Part shown: positions 9,204 through 18,197 of the stretch, in pieces | How the letters are laid out: every line of letters starts with the position of its first letter | Position numbering within the stretch: position 1 is the stretch's first letter | Assembly (NCBI GenBank): GCA_019113175.1 | Contig: DXHY01000005.1 | Coordinates: 1-51,018, forward strand | Source of the DNA: Candidatus Eisenbergiella stercoravium | Lineage (GTDB): Bacteria > Bacillota > Clostridia > Lachnospirales > Lachnospiraceae | Direction of reading: 5' to 3' | DNA: 51,018 nt | Made by a program: the position numbers and the translations under genes | The notes under the pieces: model-generated | Told to the model about the DNA's origin: nothing | Seen by the model: only the letters and a program-made list of their open reading frames with translations | The model's database searches: none

Positions 9204-11488
9204 AATTGATTTACTCTTTTCTTCTTAAAATCTCTCATTCCACAGTATAGTACCGCCAGAAACATGACGAGCGATATTACTTCCGTGATCCTCCAGTACC
9301 AGGGCTCCCTGAATTCCACCGAAAAGCTCCCTTCAAAGCCCTCCGGGACTGCGACGGAAATCCTGCCCGATTTTCCCGGGATGATTTCCATAGGATTTCC
9401 GGCTTCATCTTCCGCAATGTAGCCTTTATAATAAAGCAACGGCACCTCAACCTGACAAACATCCTGAGAAATATTTTTCAGTTCTACAAGGATCCTGTTT
9501 CCTTCCCGCTTCCACGCAGTTACCTGTATATTCTCTGCCGGATAGGTTAAAGCTTCAATATAATCTTCCGTATTGCTGCCCAGAGGAAGATATTCTCCTC
9601 CTCCCACTTCAAAGGTAGATAAATTTCCCTCCTGGTAGACGCGGAAAGGCTCGCTGTTCTGGAGTATCATACTCATAAAGGTCAGCGCCTGCCAGCAGGC
9701 CACCCCGCCTGCTACTGCGGCAAAGACATATCTTTTCTTTCTTTCGATGCACCTTTTCCCCATCAGGATGCAGCCAAGCCATGCGAAGAAAACGGCGGCA
9801 ACGGACAGAAATCTCCATGGATACTGCAGGCTTCTTTCCGGGAATTCAAAAATCGAACTCACTCTGACCAAAAGGGCATAAGGCATCAGATCCGTAGCCA
9901 GAAAAACGGCCAGCAGACAAAATCCCACGCACAGCCACTCTGTCTTTTTTTCGGACCTTTCTCTCCCCTTCCTTCCTGCATAGAATATCATCCAGATTGC
10001 CACCAGAAGCCATGCGGCAATTCCCGGCGTCTGCGGCATATCACCAGGCACCCCGGCCGAATGACCCTCCGACAGAGCAATCGCGTCATATACGTTCATA
10101 AACAGCTGCGCCGCAAAAGAGGCCCGCTCCTCCAACCTGTATGCAGCGTAACCATTTGGATCATTCAGGATATAGGTTCCGCTCTGAAGATAATCCAGCA
10201 GCGGCACTATAAACCAGAGATTCAGAAATACGATAGACATGGCCGCTTTGGCAAGAACAATAAACGTTTTCTTCCGAAATGTTCTTTTCCAAAGCACAAT
10301 ACACAGAATAATTGTAAAAAGAGCGACCATCTCACAGGAAATCATGTGAGAAAGAAATACCCCTGTATATCCCAGTGCAATCGTAATCCAGCTTTTCCTG
10401 TGTTCATCAGAACCTTCAGTTTTTGTATAAACCTTCCAGAAACCGTACAGAATGATTGGCAGGAATGCCATGGCAGTATATTCCCCCACTGCCGATCTGT
10501 TATACAGGCAGATCAGCCGATATATATTCAGACTGTAGACCGCTGAACAGAACAGGCCGACTCTGGAACTGGCGCTCATTTTAGAAAAACAATAATAAGA
10601 AGCAAACACAGTGAAAATATTGACAAGCAGTACGTAAAACTGATAGGACGACTGTATGGAAACTCCAAATATTCTGAGGACTGCAGGAATATACAGGAAA
10701 AGATCCCCATAAAAGACCGATGCGGCATATCCATGCCCTCCCAGCCAGTTCGGCTGAATTTTCACAGGCAGCATACCGCTCAGCAGACCTTCCTTTATTC
10801 CTTCTATTCTCATTAAATGGAACCCAAGATCATGCGATGCCCCCGGAAGATAATCAACCAGTAAAGGTAAACTGACAAACAGCGCCAGCAGAAACAATGC
10901 TTTTCCTGTCTTTGCATATTCTTCCGTAATCTTCCAACTGGTTTTATACAGAAAAATCAAACCCATCGCATCTATCGCCAGCAGTACCGTTACAAACTGA
11001 AACAGAAAATTTCTCAATGCCAGCGAAGAAGCTGTTACCGTAATCCCCTGAACCAGCAGATAGCATCCTTCCCACGCATCGCCACGAAGCCGTCCTCTCA
11101 CCTGCATGGGTCTGTTGCTGTAACGGTTCTTAATATCGCATACGCTTGTTCCAGAGCTTCTTGTCTGAATATCGCCGCTAAAGTCCGGCACCAGCCGTCC
11201 ATCCGTATAGGATACATTCATAACAACTGGCCCTTCATACTCATATTGGATAGTAACAGTATACATTCCCCTGGGCAATGTAAATTCCGGCGTAGCTATC
11301 TGGCTTCCCGTCGTTGTATCAATGTAAAAGCCCGGCTCCCCGGAATCATAAACCAGATCCTCCTGTGTAAAGGAAAGTAATACCGGCTCTCTCCTGCTGT
11401 AAAAGAACCCGGCCAGACATACCAGCAGAATTTCCACGGCTGCAATCACCAGCCATATTTTCTTATTCTTCCGCAGCCGCTCTGCCAT
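9200..11488 (-). CDS. large membrane protein, 6-pyruvoyl-tetrahydropterin-synthase-related/YfhO-like (GT-C superfamily)
   Basis: 762 residues: one N-terminal span, an extracytoplasmic beta-rich domain (about 35-155), about eleven further spans, another extracytoplasmic domain (about 635-735) and a last span. The segment ASHDLGFHLMRIEGI followed by GYAASVFYGDLFLYIP is typical of membrane proteins annotated as PTPS-related (PF10131), thought to be GT-C-like. The conserved acidic residue sits in HDLGFH. It is likely to act on glycan outside the membrane, possibly transferring a branch sugar. Start ATG 11488 is supported by GGAGG nine bases upstream although it overlaps the previous gene by 26 bp. 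Function is inferred. Confidence 0.75.
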   Translation of the reverse strand: MAERLRKNKKIWLVIAAVEILLVCLAGFFYSRREPVLLSFTQEDLVYDSGEPGFYIDTTTGSQIATPEFTLPRGMYTVTIQYEYEGPVVMNVSYTDGRLVPDFSGDIQTRSSGTSVCDIKNRYSNRPMQVRGRLRGDAWEGCYLLVQGITVTASSLALRNFLFQFVTVLLAIDAMGLIFLYKTSWKITEEYAKTGKALFLLALFVSLPLLVDYLPGASHDLGFHLMRIEGIKEGLLSGMLPVKIQPNWLGGHGYAASVFYGDLFLYIPAVLRIFGVSIQSSYQFYVLLVNIFTVFASYYCFSKMSASSRVGLFCSAVYSLNIYRLICLYNRSAVGEYTAMAFLPIILYGFWKVYTKTEGSDEHRKSWITIALGYTGVFLSHMISCEMVALFTIILCIVLWKRTFRKKTFIVLAKAAMSIVFLNLWFIVPLLDYLQSGTYILNDPNGYAAYRLEERASFAAQLFMNVYDAIALSEGHSAGVPGDMPQTPGIAAWLLVAIWMIFYAGRKGRERSEKKTEWLCVGFCLLAVFLATDLMPYALLVRVSSIFEFPERSLQYPWRFLSVAAVFFAWLGCILMGKRCIERKKRYVFAAVAGGVACWQALTFMSMILQNSEPFRVYQEGNLSTFEVGGGEYLPLGSNTEDYIEALTYPAENIQVTAWKREGNRILVELKNISQDVCQVEVPLLYYKGYIAEDEAGNPMEIIPGKSGRISVAVPEGFEGSFSVEFREPWYWRITEVISLVMFLAVLYCGMRDFKKKRVNQL

Positions 11489-12749
11489 TTTTATATACCT
11501 CCATCAGCTTTTCACAGTATTCTTCTGTCGTATCAAATCGCACGCTGCGGCAGTTTTCTGTATATCTTCCAAGCCGTTCTCTGTCTTTCCACAGCCTTTC
11601 CGTTTTTTCTCTGAGTTCATCCACATTTCCCGGAGTAAACAGTTCGCCCGTCTCTCCATTTTTTACCAGCTCGGGAATTCCTCCGATTGCGGACGCCAGG
11701 ACCGGCGTTCCGTAGATCTGGCTTTCCATCACGCTGAACGGACAGTTTTCATACCACTCGGACGGGACCACACAGAAGGCTGCCTCCGCGATCAGCCGGT
11801 ACAGCATCTCTCCCGACACAAAGCCACGGTTTTCCACATTTTTTACTGCATTCACTTCCTCTTCCATGGGGCCGCTGCCCGCAAAGACAAAGGGAATCTG
11901 CGGAAGGCTCCGGCATACCTGAAGCAGCGTTTTAACGCCTTTCTCCTGACAGAATCGTCCGAAATACAGCACATAACCATCAGGCGCATGGCCGCCCTGA
12001 TCTCCGGCCTGCAGACCGTTTTTCCGCGCTCCGCTCCGCGGGTGCTCTGTCTCTTCGCTCCCCAGGTCCTCTCTGTCCACAAAATTATGCATGACGAGGA
12101 GCTTATCCCTCAGATCCTCATACTGCGCCAGCCTGTCCCGCAGGAAACGGCTGGGGCAGATTACCGCGTCCAGCTTTCTGTAGACATGCAGCTTTTTATA
12201 TAAAGTCCCTTCCATACAGCCGAGAATGCTTTTGATCCGTGATCCATGGATACATCTTCCGCGGATACATTCCTGAAACCCATTCTGCAGGCATCGTTCG
12301 CAGGGTTCATATTCCAGAGGGCGCAGCAGCAGGTGGTTGGGGCATACCAGCTGATAGTCATGCGCTGTATAGATAATCCGGATCTGTTTTCCGGACTTCT
12401 TTTCATAGCGTTCTATCTCATAGAGGATGGAAGGGGTGAGCTGAAAATTAAAATTATTCAGATGCACCACATCCGGCGCAAAATCCTCCAACACCGGGCG
12501 CAGCTTCCTTCTTGCCTCCAGCGAATAGATGATTTTAAATGGATACAGCAGCTTTCCGAGCTTTCCCGTATGAAAATCCATGCTTGACGTATAGCTTTCC
12601 ATCCGGTTTCCCACAATACGGCCTTCGTGCTCCATGCCGAAGTACTGTACCTCATGTCCGTTTTCCGCAAGCTGCTTTCCAATCCTGAAAATGTAGGTTT
12701 CTGATCCTCCGTTCGGATAGAGGAATTTGTTGACGATCAGTACCCTCAT
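11463..12749 (-). CDS. family 4 glycosyltransferase
   Basis: 428-residue GT-B enzyme. The N-terminal domain starts MRVLIVNKFLYPNGGSETY, with HLNNFN and TAHDYQLVCPN; a Cys-rich patch CERCLQNGFQECIRGRC (about residues 150-166) resembles the metal-binding-like Cys cluster seen in some GT4 subgroups. The C-terminal domain has YFGRFCQEKGV, and the E-x7-E nucleotide-sugar motif in SEWYENCPFSVMES. Between the domains about 25 residues (about 233-258) look like a low-complexity insertion. The ATG overlaps the stop of the upstream fusion gene by 4 bp. Sugar specificity is unknown. Confidence 0.88.
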   Translation of the reverse strand: MRVLIVNKFLYPNGGSETYIFRIGKQLAENGHEVQYFGMEHEGRIVGNRMESYTSSMDFHTGKLGKLLYPFKIIYSLEARRKLRPVLEDFAPDVVHLNNFNFQLTPSILYEIERYEKKSGKQIRIIYTAHDYQLVCPNHLLLRPLEYEPCERCLQNGFQECIRGRCIHGSRIKSILGCMEGTLYKKLHVYRKLDAVICPSRFLRDRLAQYEDLRDKLLVMHNFVDREDLGSEETEHPRSGARKNGLQAGDQGGHAPDGYVLYFGRFCQEKGVKTLLQVCRSLPQIPFVFAGSGPMEEEVNAVKNVENRGFVSGEMLYRLIAEAAFCVVPSEWYENCPFSVMESQIYGTPVLASAIGGIPELVKNGETGELFTPGNVDELREKTERLWKDRERLGRYTENCRSVRFDTTEEYCEKLMEVYKNGRAAAEE

Positions 12750-14758
12750 CGCGTTATCCCGTCCTCATAGAGACGAAGCGTCTGCTCCGTCACATCATCC
12801 CAGTTATATTTTCCGCAGATATACTCAGCCGCCTTTTCCTGATATGCTGCCCTCACCTCCGGATGCTCCAGCAGATATTCCATTTTCTCCTGAAGATCCT
12901 GCGTGTCGCTTTTACGGAAGCTGACGGCATGTTCAGCCACAACTTCCGTGTTTTCCTTAATATCGCTCACCAGACAGCAGTTTCCATAGCTCATGGCCTC
13001 CAGAAGGCTCACCGCCATTCCTTCCACATCGCTGGGAAGCACGAAAAAGCAGGCATTGGAATAGAGTTCCTCCAGAACCCTGCCCGCCACAAAGCCGGTC
13101 ATCAGAATCCGGGGATCCTCAGCCGCCATGGCTTCCACCTCTTCCATGTATGACTGCGAATGGCTGTTTCCTCCGGCGATCACCAGACGTTTTTCCGTTT
13201 TAATGTTTTTATAGGCGTCGATCAGATAGTGCAGTCCCTTCTCCGGCACAATTCTGGCCACGAACAGGATGTAACCATCCTTTTCCAGACCGTATTTTTT
13301 TCTGATTTCTTCCGCTTCATACCGTCCCGGACGCTGAATACCGTTCGGTATGAACCTGGTCTGCCTTCCGTAAATATCCTGAAAATAATCCTGCATGTTT
13401 TTGGAAAGAACTATAACCTCATCCGCACGGCGTGCCGCCATCTTCTCTCCGGCCTTTAACACTCTCGACGCAAAATTTCCCCACTTGGATCGCTGCCAGT
13501 CAAGACCGTGGATGGTCGCGATGGTCCGGATTCCAAACAGCTTCGGAAGCCATACCATGATACAGGGGCCTTCCGCATGGAAATGGATCACATCATAGCC
13601 GCCGAACAGGGCCCGGAAAGCAGCCAGCACCGAATATACGATCGCGTTCAGCTTCCCGTTCCGGAATGTAGGGATAGTAATCAGACGGATTCCATGGTAT
13701 TCCTTTCCCTTATACTGCAGATATTTTTTCCCTGCCGTATGACGGCCATACCGGTTATAGGCATCCACCCTGCAGCCCAGCTTCACCAGCCGGGTGGACA
13801 GCTCATCCACCACGATTTCCACGCCGCCCTCCCGTGAGGGAATCCGCTTGTGGCCGATCATGGCGATTTTCAGAGGCTTTCCGTGCTTCCCGATGGGAGC
13901 CGCAGGGACCTGCGGGGTATTATCCCATTTTGTTCCGTTCATGTCTGCAGCCCACTCCTTTTCCCTGTTTCCCGCATCAATTCCCTTCTTTCCCTTCAGC
14001 CCTTCCTTCATCAGATCAAACACAAAGGAAAAATTTGTATCCAGATACCGGATCAGGAGCCGCTTTGGGTCCTGGCCGATCCGATACAGCCATTCCATGC
14101 AGACCTCCTGCATCCATTTAGGCGCACGTTTCACCGTGCCTGCATGGAAATCAAAGCCCGCTCCCACGCCCAGCATGACGCCGCAGACCCTTCCCTCATG
14201 GTTCGCCATCCACTTTTCCTGCTTTGGAGCGCCCAGCCCTACCCAGATGAAATCCGGCTTCGCCGCATTGATCCGCTCTACGGCTTCCCGATCTTCTTCC
14301 TCTGTCATAGGGCGAAAAGGGGGAGAATACATGCCAACGATCTTCATTTCCGGATATTTTTCGGACAGCCTGTCTTTAAGCGCATCCAGTGTCTCCTGCG
14401 TGCTGCCGTAAAAATAATGGCGGTATCCCTTTTCCTCTGAAAGCCGGAACAGCTCCGGCATCAGATCCGGACCGGGCACACGCCCCGCCTCCTTCTCACC
14501 GCTCAGATGCTGAACGATGGAAAGGGGCTTTCCATCCGGGATGTTCATGGCGGCGCCGTTCTGCACCGCCCTGTATTCCGGATCCCGATACGCCGTCACC
14601 GTAGTGTGTACATTAGAAACGCAGATATAATGGCTCTTCAGCTCTTCCAGATGCGCATCGATATAACGCACCGTTTTGTCCATATCCGTAACATTGATTT
14701 TTGTCCCCAGGATGCTGTGATACTTCAGATTTTCCGTCATTTGGTTCTCTTTTCCCAT
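12746..14758 (-). CDS. GT26 (WecG/TagA/CpsF) - GT4 fusion glycosyltransferase
   Basis: 670 residues holding two complete enzymes. Residues about 10-250 are a WecG/TagA/CpsF domain: SNVHTTVTAYRDPEYR, then MNIPDGKPL with the likely catalytic Asp at 75, YFYGST, WVGLGAPKQEKW and FDFHAGTVKRAPKWMQ, ending with the basic membrane-binding tail RLLIRYLDTN. This family adds ManNAc, ManNAcA or a related sugar to polyprenyl-PP-GlcNAc as the second step of repeat-unit assembly. After a linker (about 255-292) a GT4 runs from KIAMIGHKRIPSREGG to the E-x7-E in SDVEGMAVSLLEAMS. Start may be ATG 14758 or ATG 14740. An internal ATG at 13942 has AAGGAG upstream. Confidence 0.9.
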   Translation of the reverse strand: MGKENQMTENLKYHSILGTKINVTDMDKTVRYIDAHLEELKSHYICVSNVHTTVTAYRDPEYRAVQNGAAMNIPDGKPLSIVQHLSGEKEAGRVPGPDLMPELFRLSEEKGYRHYFYGSTQETLDALKDRLSEKYPEMKIVGMYSPPFRPMTEEEDREAVERINAAKPDFIWVGLGAPKQEKWMANHEGRVCGVMLGVGAGFDFHAGTVKRAPKWMQEVCMEWLYRIGQDPKRLLIRYLDTNFSFVFDLMKEGLKGKKGIDAGNREKEWAADMNGTKWDNTPQVPAAPIGKHGKPLKIAMIGHKRIPSREGGVEIVVDELSTRLVKLGCRVDAYNRYGRHTAGKKYLQYKGKEYHGIRLITIPTFRNGKLNAIVYSVLAAFRALFGGYDVIHFHAEGPCIMVWLPKLFGIRTIATIHGLDWQRSKWGNFASRVLKAGEKMAARRADEVIVLSKNMQDYFQDIYGRQTRFIPNGIQRPGRYEAEEIRKKYGLEKDGYILFVARIVPEKGLHYLIDAYKNIKTEKRLVIAGGNSHSQSYMEEVEAMAAEDPRILMTGFVAGRVLEELYSNACFFVLPSDVEGMAVSLLEAMSYGNCCLVSDIKENTEVVAEHAVSFRKSDTQDLQEKMEYLLEHPEVRAAYQEKAAEYICGKYNWDDVTEQTLRLYEDGITR

Positions 14759-14770
14759 TTTTATTTGATT

Positions 14771-14790
14771 ATTCCGAAATTTGTCGGAAT
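14771..14790. promoter_or_regulatory. 20-bp inverted repeat in the Wzx to GT26-GT4 gap
   Basis: ATTCCGA and TCGGAAT form a perfect 7-bp inverted repeat with a 6-nt loop, 13 bp before the ATG at 14758. There is no T-run after it on the minus strand, so it is not a standard terminator. It could slow translation initiation or be a protein site. The 68-bp gap is AT-rich and otherwise unremarkable. Confidence 0.4.
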
Positions 14791-14826
14791 TTTCATAATT
14801 TTCTGATATATTCGGTATTTTATTTA

Positions 14827-16347
14827 TTATTTCAGTCTTGTCTTCAGGATTCCATACAGATATTTGAATTCAAAAGTTCTCCCGAAGAAAAGAAGAAAAA
14901 TTCCGTTATATACAACCGTCACGATGACTGCCATCACGATCATACGAAGCAGACTTACAGAGGAAAGTACCACATTCCCGGCAAGCGCGCAGATAGCCAG
15001 CGCCAGAATGGAAGCACCGATATAACGGAACGCATCATAAAAATAGCTGTCAGCCTTCCGGTCAAAGCAGGCACGGTAAATGATAACAGGCCGGATGATA
15101 TTCGCAATCAGTCCGGATACAATCGTTCCGATATAAACGCCCAGAAGCCCGATGCGCTGCACAAGAACGATGGAGAGCACCAGATTCACGGCCCCCTGAA
15201 TCAGAGGAAGAAACTTGTCCTGTTCAAACACGCCTGCCGCAGTTTTATAATTGGAGAGCACCACCCGCTCCCCCTTAAAGTAAAAATCGATCAGGATCGC
15301 CCCCACCACAGCCGCAGACAGGGCAAACCTGTCCCCATAATACCAGGTAATAAACGGGGTCAGCAGGAGGAAGAATCCCACAGAGGAAAATCCGTAGATC
15401 CAGGACGCGAAAAAACGGTATACCCGGAACATCTCATACTGCTTCTCATTCGATTCCGTAGCAATCAGGTTTCCGAAGCTGGAAATCACGGAATTGAATA
15501 TCACGTTGACAAAATTGGCGATCAGATTGATCACCTTATTATAGTTGTCCACATAACCGGACATTGTAACGTTGATGAAGCTCGTAATGATAATGGAATC
15601 CGTCTGAAGCCTCGCGGCATCCCCAACCTTATGACAGACCAGCGCTCCTGTTTTCTTTTTGATGTCAGAAAATTCCTCCGCTGTCAGCTTTCGCACATTC
15701 TTTTCCTTCAGCAGAGGATATTTCCGGTTCAGGTATGCGTTCGCAAAAATCTTCTGGATCAGCTCGATGGCGGCGGCCGCCAGCAGATACAGATAGAAAT
15801 TGGGCACCAGCAGCAGAAGCGCGATCTGAGTCAGCACCGTCGCGATCTTTGTGATCGTCAGGACATTGGACTGAATATAATTCTTCTGCTCCGCATTGGG
15901 CAGGCTGTACTTGTATGCCACAAAATAGGAACTCACCGTATTGAACAGAAAAATCAGGTAATAGCCGATCAGATCGGCATTGCTGTCGATTCCCACCGGA
16001 TCCCTGATAATGAATCTCAAAAAAGGGACCAGCGCAAGGCCCACGCAGGCGATCACAAGAGCGATTATCCGATAAGCCTTCTTGTAAAACTGCATATAGG
16101 CCTTGACCGTTTCCTTATTGCCTCTGGCTACCGGCCCGTACAGGCTGAAGTTCACCGCCGTTCCAAGCCCCAGCTCCGCCAGGGAAAGCACGGAAAGGAT
16201 GCTCGTATAGGTGCTGTTCACGCCAAGCAGTGTTTCACCCAGCTTTATAATGAATATCTTCTGTAAAGCGATTCCCAGAACTCCTGTTACGGCGTTGCTC
16301 AGATAGCCGAACATGATATTCCGGGCCGCATATTTCACTCGTCCCAT
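14827..16347 (-). CDS. Wzx-type polysaccharide flippase (MVF/MOP superfamily)
   Basis: 506 residues with about 14 hydrophobic segments, the normal size for oligosaccharide flippases. The N-terminus reads AARNIMFGYLSNAVTGVLGIALQKIFI, then LGVNSTYTSILSVLSLAELGLGTAVNFSLY, a pattern common in Firmicute Wzx proteins. It flips lipid-linked repeat units to the outer leaflet for a Wzy polymerase. It is the first gene of the left minus-strand operon, directly behind a promoter at 16398-16426. The ribosome binding site is weak (AGAAAGAAG). Confidence 0.9.
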   Translation of the reverse strand: MGRVKYAARNIMFGYLSNAVTGVLGIALQKIFIIKLGETLLGVNSTYTSILSVLSLAELGLGTAVNFSLYGPVARGNKETVKAYMQFYKKAYRIIALVIACVGLALVPFLRFIIRDPVGIDSNADLIGYYLIFLFNTVSSYFVAYKYSLPNAEQKNYIQSNVLTITKIATVLTQIALLLLVPNFYLYLLAAAAIELIQKIFANAYLNRKYPLLKEKNVRKLTAEEFSDIKKKTGALVCHKVGDAARLQTDSIIITSFINVTMSGYVDNYNKVINLIANFVNVIFNSVISSFGNLIATESNEKQYEMFRVYRFFASWIYGFSSVGFFLLLTPFITWYYGDRFALSAAVVGAILIDFYFKGERVVLSNYKTAAGVFEQDKFLPLIQGAVNLVLSIVLVQRIGLLGVYIGTIVSGLIANIIRPVIIYRACFDRKADSYFYDAFRYIGASILALAICALAGNVVLSSVSLLRMIVMAVIVTVVYNGIFLLFFGRTFEFKYLYGILKTRLK

Positions 16348-16397
16348 GTATGACTTCTTTCTGTATTTTTCCAGAATTTTACCCCATATTCATGTGT

Positions 16398-16426
16398 ATC
16401 TTACCATAAACGGCCGGTTTCTTCAA
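16398..16426 (-). promoter_or_regulatory. predicted sigma-A promoter of the left minus-strand operon
   Basis: On the minus strand TTGAAG (16421-16426) and TAAGAT (16398-16403) are separated by 17 bp, with TGG directly before the -10 as an extended element. Predicted transcription start is near 16391, about 44 nt before the flippase ATG. An inverted repeat CGGTT/AACCG (16415-16429) covers the -35 box and could be an operator. Confidence 0.6.
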
Positions 16427-16454
16427 CCGACGAACCGTTTTCTTTGGAAAGACA

Positions 16455-16483
16455 TGGATTTTATCCTCTGTCTGTGCTATATT
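16455..16483 (+). promoter_or_regulatory. predicted promoter of the DUF6056 gene
   Basis: TATATT (16478-16483) preceded by TGC makes an extended -10; TGGATT (16455-16460), 17 bp upstream, is a weak -35. It faces away from the flippase promoter, so the 176-bp gap is a divergent control region. Confidence 0.45.
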
Positions 16484-16523
16484 TATAGACTGAAGAATAC
16501 AGGGAACAGCAGAGGATAATGGT

Positions 16524-18065
16524 ATGAAATCAGGAAAATTTGCCACAAAGGTATCTGTTTTTTTAGTATTGCTTTTTATCGCAGCGCTTATTCCGATAGC
16601 TCTGCTCAGCCGGTATAATTACCCCTGTGCGGATGACTTCGGCTTCAGCGCATACAGTCATATTGCATGGCAGGAAACTCATTCGGTCCCTTCCGTTCTG
16701 GCAGGCGCCGTCCGGACCGTAGTGGAGCGGTGGTTTGGCTGGCAGGGAACCTTCTCCAGTATCTTTATTATGGCGCTCCAGCCGGCCATATGGGGAGAAA
16801 CCTTCTACTGTCTTGTTCCCTGGATCATGATCGGCGCAATGTCTGCTTCGACATTATTTTTTCTGCACACAATATTTCGGAAAATCATCCATGCAGATCG
16901 GAATGTATTCCTGGGCATTTCCTTTCTTTATCTGATCTTCGCACTGGAATGTATGATTGACAAGACACAGGCTTTTTTCTGGTTTAACGGTGCCGCCCAT
17001 TATATGATACCACACAGCGCCGCCCTTTTTCTTGCCGGGCTTTTAATCCGTTATCTGTCCGAAGAGCCATCTTCTGCTGCCGGCCATTTCTCCGGCAGGC
17101 GTCCTGGCAGATCAGGACTGCTTCTTTTGATCTGTGCAGCTTCCATCTTTGTGGGAGGGAGCAATTACATCACCGGACTTATTACGGCTGTTCTTTTTAT
17201 ATCCGCTCTTCTCCTGCTTCTTTTATTTCGCAGGAAGAGAGAAGCGGGTTTGCTTATTCTGCCCTTTATTCTTTTCCTTGCGGCATTTCTTCTGAATGTG
17301 CTTGCTCCCGGGAATTCCGTCCGGCAGGCGGAAATGGTGAATCGTCCCGGCGTGATAAAATCTGTTCTTCTGTCTTTCTATTACTGCATAGAATATATCA
17401 CAGAAATATGGTTTGACTGGACCTGGATCATATTTATTCTCGCACTGTTCCCCTTCATCTGGGAGGCTGCAAGAGCAGCCGGCAGACATTTTTCCTTTCC
17501 CTGTCCGCTGCTGGTGCCGGTCAATTCCTATTGTCTGCTTTCAGCCATGTTTACACCCAGTCTCTATGCAACCGGCGAAGCGGGCGGAGGAAGAATTTTC
17601 AATATCATTTTTCTTGATTTTCTTCTCCTCATTGTGGGTAACCTCTTTTATATTACCGGATGGTTCTGTCAACATATGAAATCCATCCAGGAGAATGGAG
17701 GCAGTTGTCTGGAAAGACGTGATACAAAACTGTATCTTCTTACAGTTTTCGCCGTTGCGGCATTCATCAGTATTCTGTACGCCCGGGCGAATCCTGATTA
17801 TTTTACTTCCACCTCTGCCGCGCACTCCCTGATATACGGAGAAGCTGCCCGTTACGGTGAAGAGGCAGCGCAGCGGACGGAAACGCTCCATTCTTCTGAA
17901 GGAGCCGATATCCGCCTGGAGCTTTTTCAGACAAAACCGTATTTACTGTTTTTCAGCGATATCTCAACGGATCCTTCCGACTGGACGAATGTTTTAATGT
18001 CCAGATACTATCAGAAAAACAGCATAACTGGCGTTTCACCGGACTCGCCGTCTCCGACGGAATAA
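16524..18065 (+). CDS. DUF6056-type multi-pass membrane protein
   Basis: 513 residues with about eleven hydrophobic segments. After the first span comes NYPCADDFGFSAYS, with an acidic pair in the first outer loop, then RWFGWQGTFSS, and near residue 145 FFWFNGAAHYMIPHS. This matches what I recall of DUF6056 proteins, which have a GT-C-like layout and often sit in surface glycan loci. A role as a glycosyltransferase using lipid-linked sugar is inference. The ATG at 16524 follows AGAGGATAATGGT; an ATG five bases earlier closes after two codons. It lies alone on the plus strand with the SGNH lipoprotein behind it. Confidence 0.7.
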   Translation: MKSGKFATKVSVFLVLLFIAALIPIALLSRYNYPCADDFGFSAYSHIAWQETHSVPSVLAGAVRTVVERWFGWQGTFSSIFIMALQPAIWGETFYCLVPWIMIGAMSASTLFFLHTIFRKIIHADRNVFLGISFLYLIFALECMIDKTQAFFWFNGAAHYMIPHSAALFLAGLLIRYLSEEPSSAAGHFSGRRPGRSGLLLLICAASIFVGGSNYITGLITAVLFISALLLLLLFRRKREAGLLILPFILFLAAFLLNVLAPGNSVRQAEMVNRPGVIKSVLLSFYYCIEYITEIWFDWTWIIFILALFPFIWEAARAAGRHFSFPCPLLVPVNSYCLLSAMFTPSLYATGEAGGGRIFNIIFLDFLLLIVGNLFYITGWFCQHMKSIQENGGSCLERRDTKLYLLTVFAVAAFISILYARANPDYFTSTSAAHSLIYGEAARYGEEAAQRTETLHSSEGADIRLELFQTKPYLLFFSDISTDPSDWTNVLMSRYYQKNSITGVSPDSPSPTE

Positions 18066-18089
18066 AAGGTTCTTTTAAAAGCTTCTTAA

Positions 18090-18122
18090 GATTTCATAAA
18101 GCTCCTTGTCCTTTATGAAATC
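18090..18122. promoter_or_regulatory. perfect 12-bp inverted repeat overlapping the SGNH gene promoter
   Basis: GATTTCATAAAG (18090-18101) and CTTTATGAAATC (18111-18122) are perfect inverted arms with a 9-nt loop. No T-run follows, and the sequence is AT-rich, so it is a poor terminator. It covers the predicted -35 box of the next gene, which suits an operator for a dimeric regulator. Confidence 0.55.
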
Positions 18123-18134
18123 CTGATATATACT
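18106..18134 (+). promoter_or_regulatory. predicted promoter of the SGNH lipoprotein gene
   Basis: TTGTCC (18106-18111), 17 bp, TATACT (18129-18134). The -35 lies inside the loop and right arm of the inverted repeat at 18090-18122. Predicted start of transcription near 18141, about 57 nt before the ATG. Confidence 0.5.
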
Positions 18135-18197
18135 GGAAACTGTAAATTTTCCAAATCAACATCAATTAGTCACCTGTGTGGCGGAATGAGAGGAAAC

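Noticed and set aside
14771-14790. Terminator between the flippase and fusion genes
   Set aside because: Short AT-rich stem without a T-run, and the downstream gene has no separate promoter that I can see.
14701-16266. A 521-codon plus-strand frame opposite the flippase gene
   Set aside because: Antisense to a well-supported Wzx protein; low-complexity His/Gln composition; no domain recognised.
16348-16523. A further small gene in the divergent gap
   Set aside because: A short plus-strand frame exists (16313-16519) but it starts inside the flippase gene and spans both promoters.
18090-18122. Terminator of the DUF6056 gene
   Set aside because: Perfect stem but AT-rich with no T-run; it overlaps a good promoter, so an operator is more likely.
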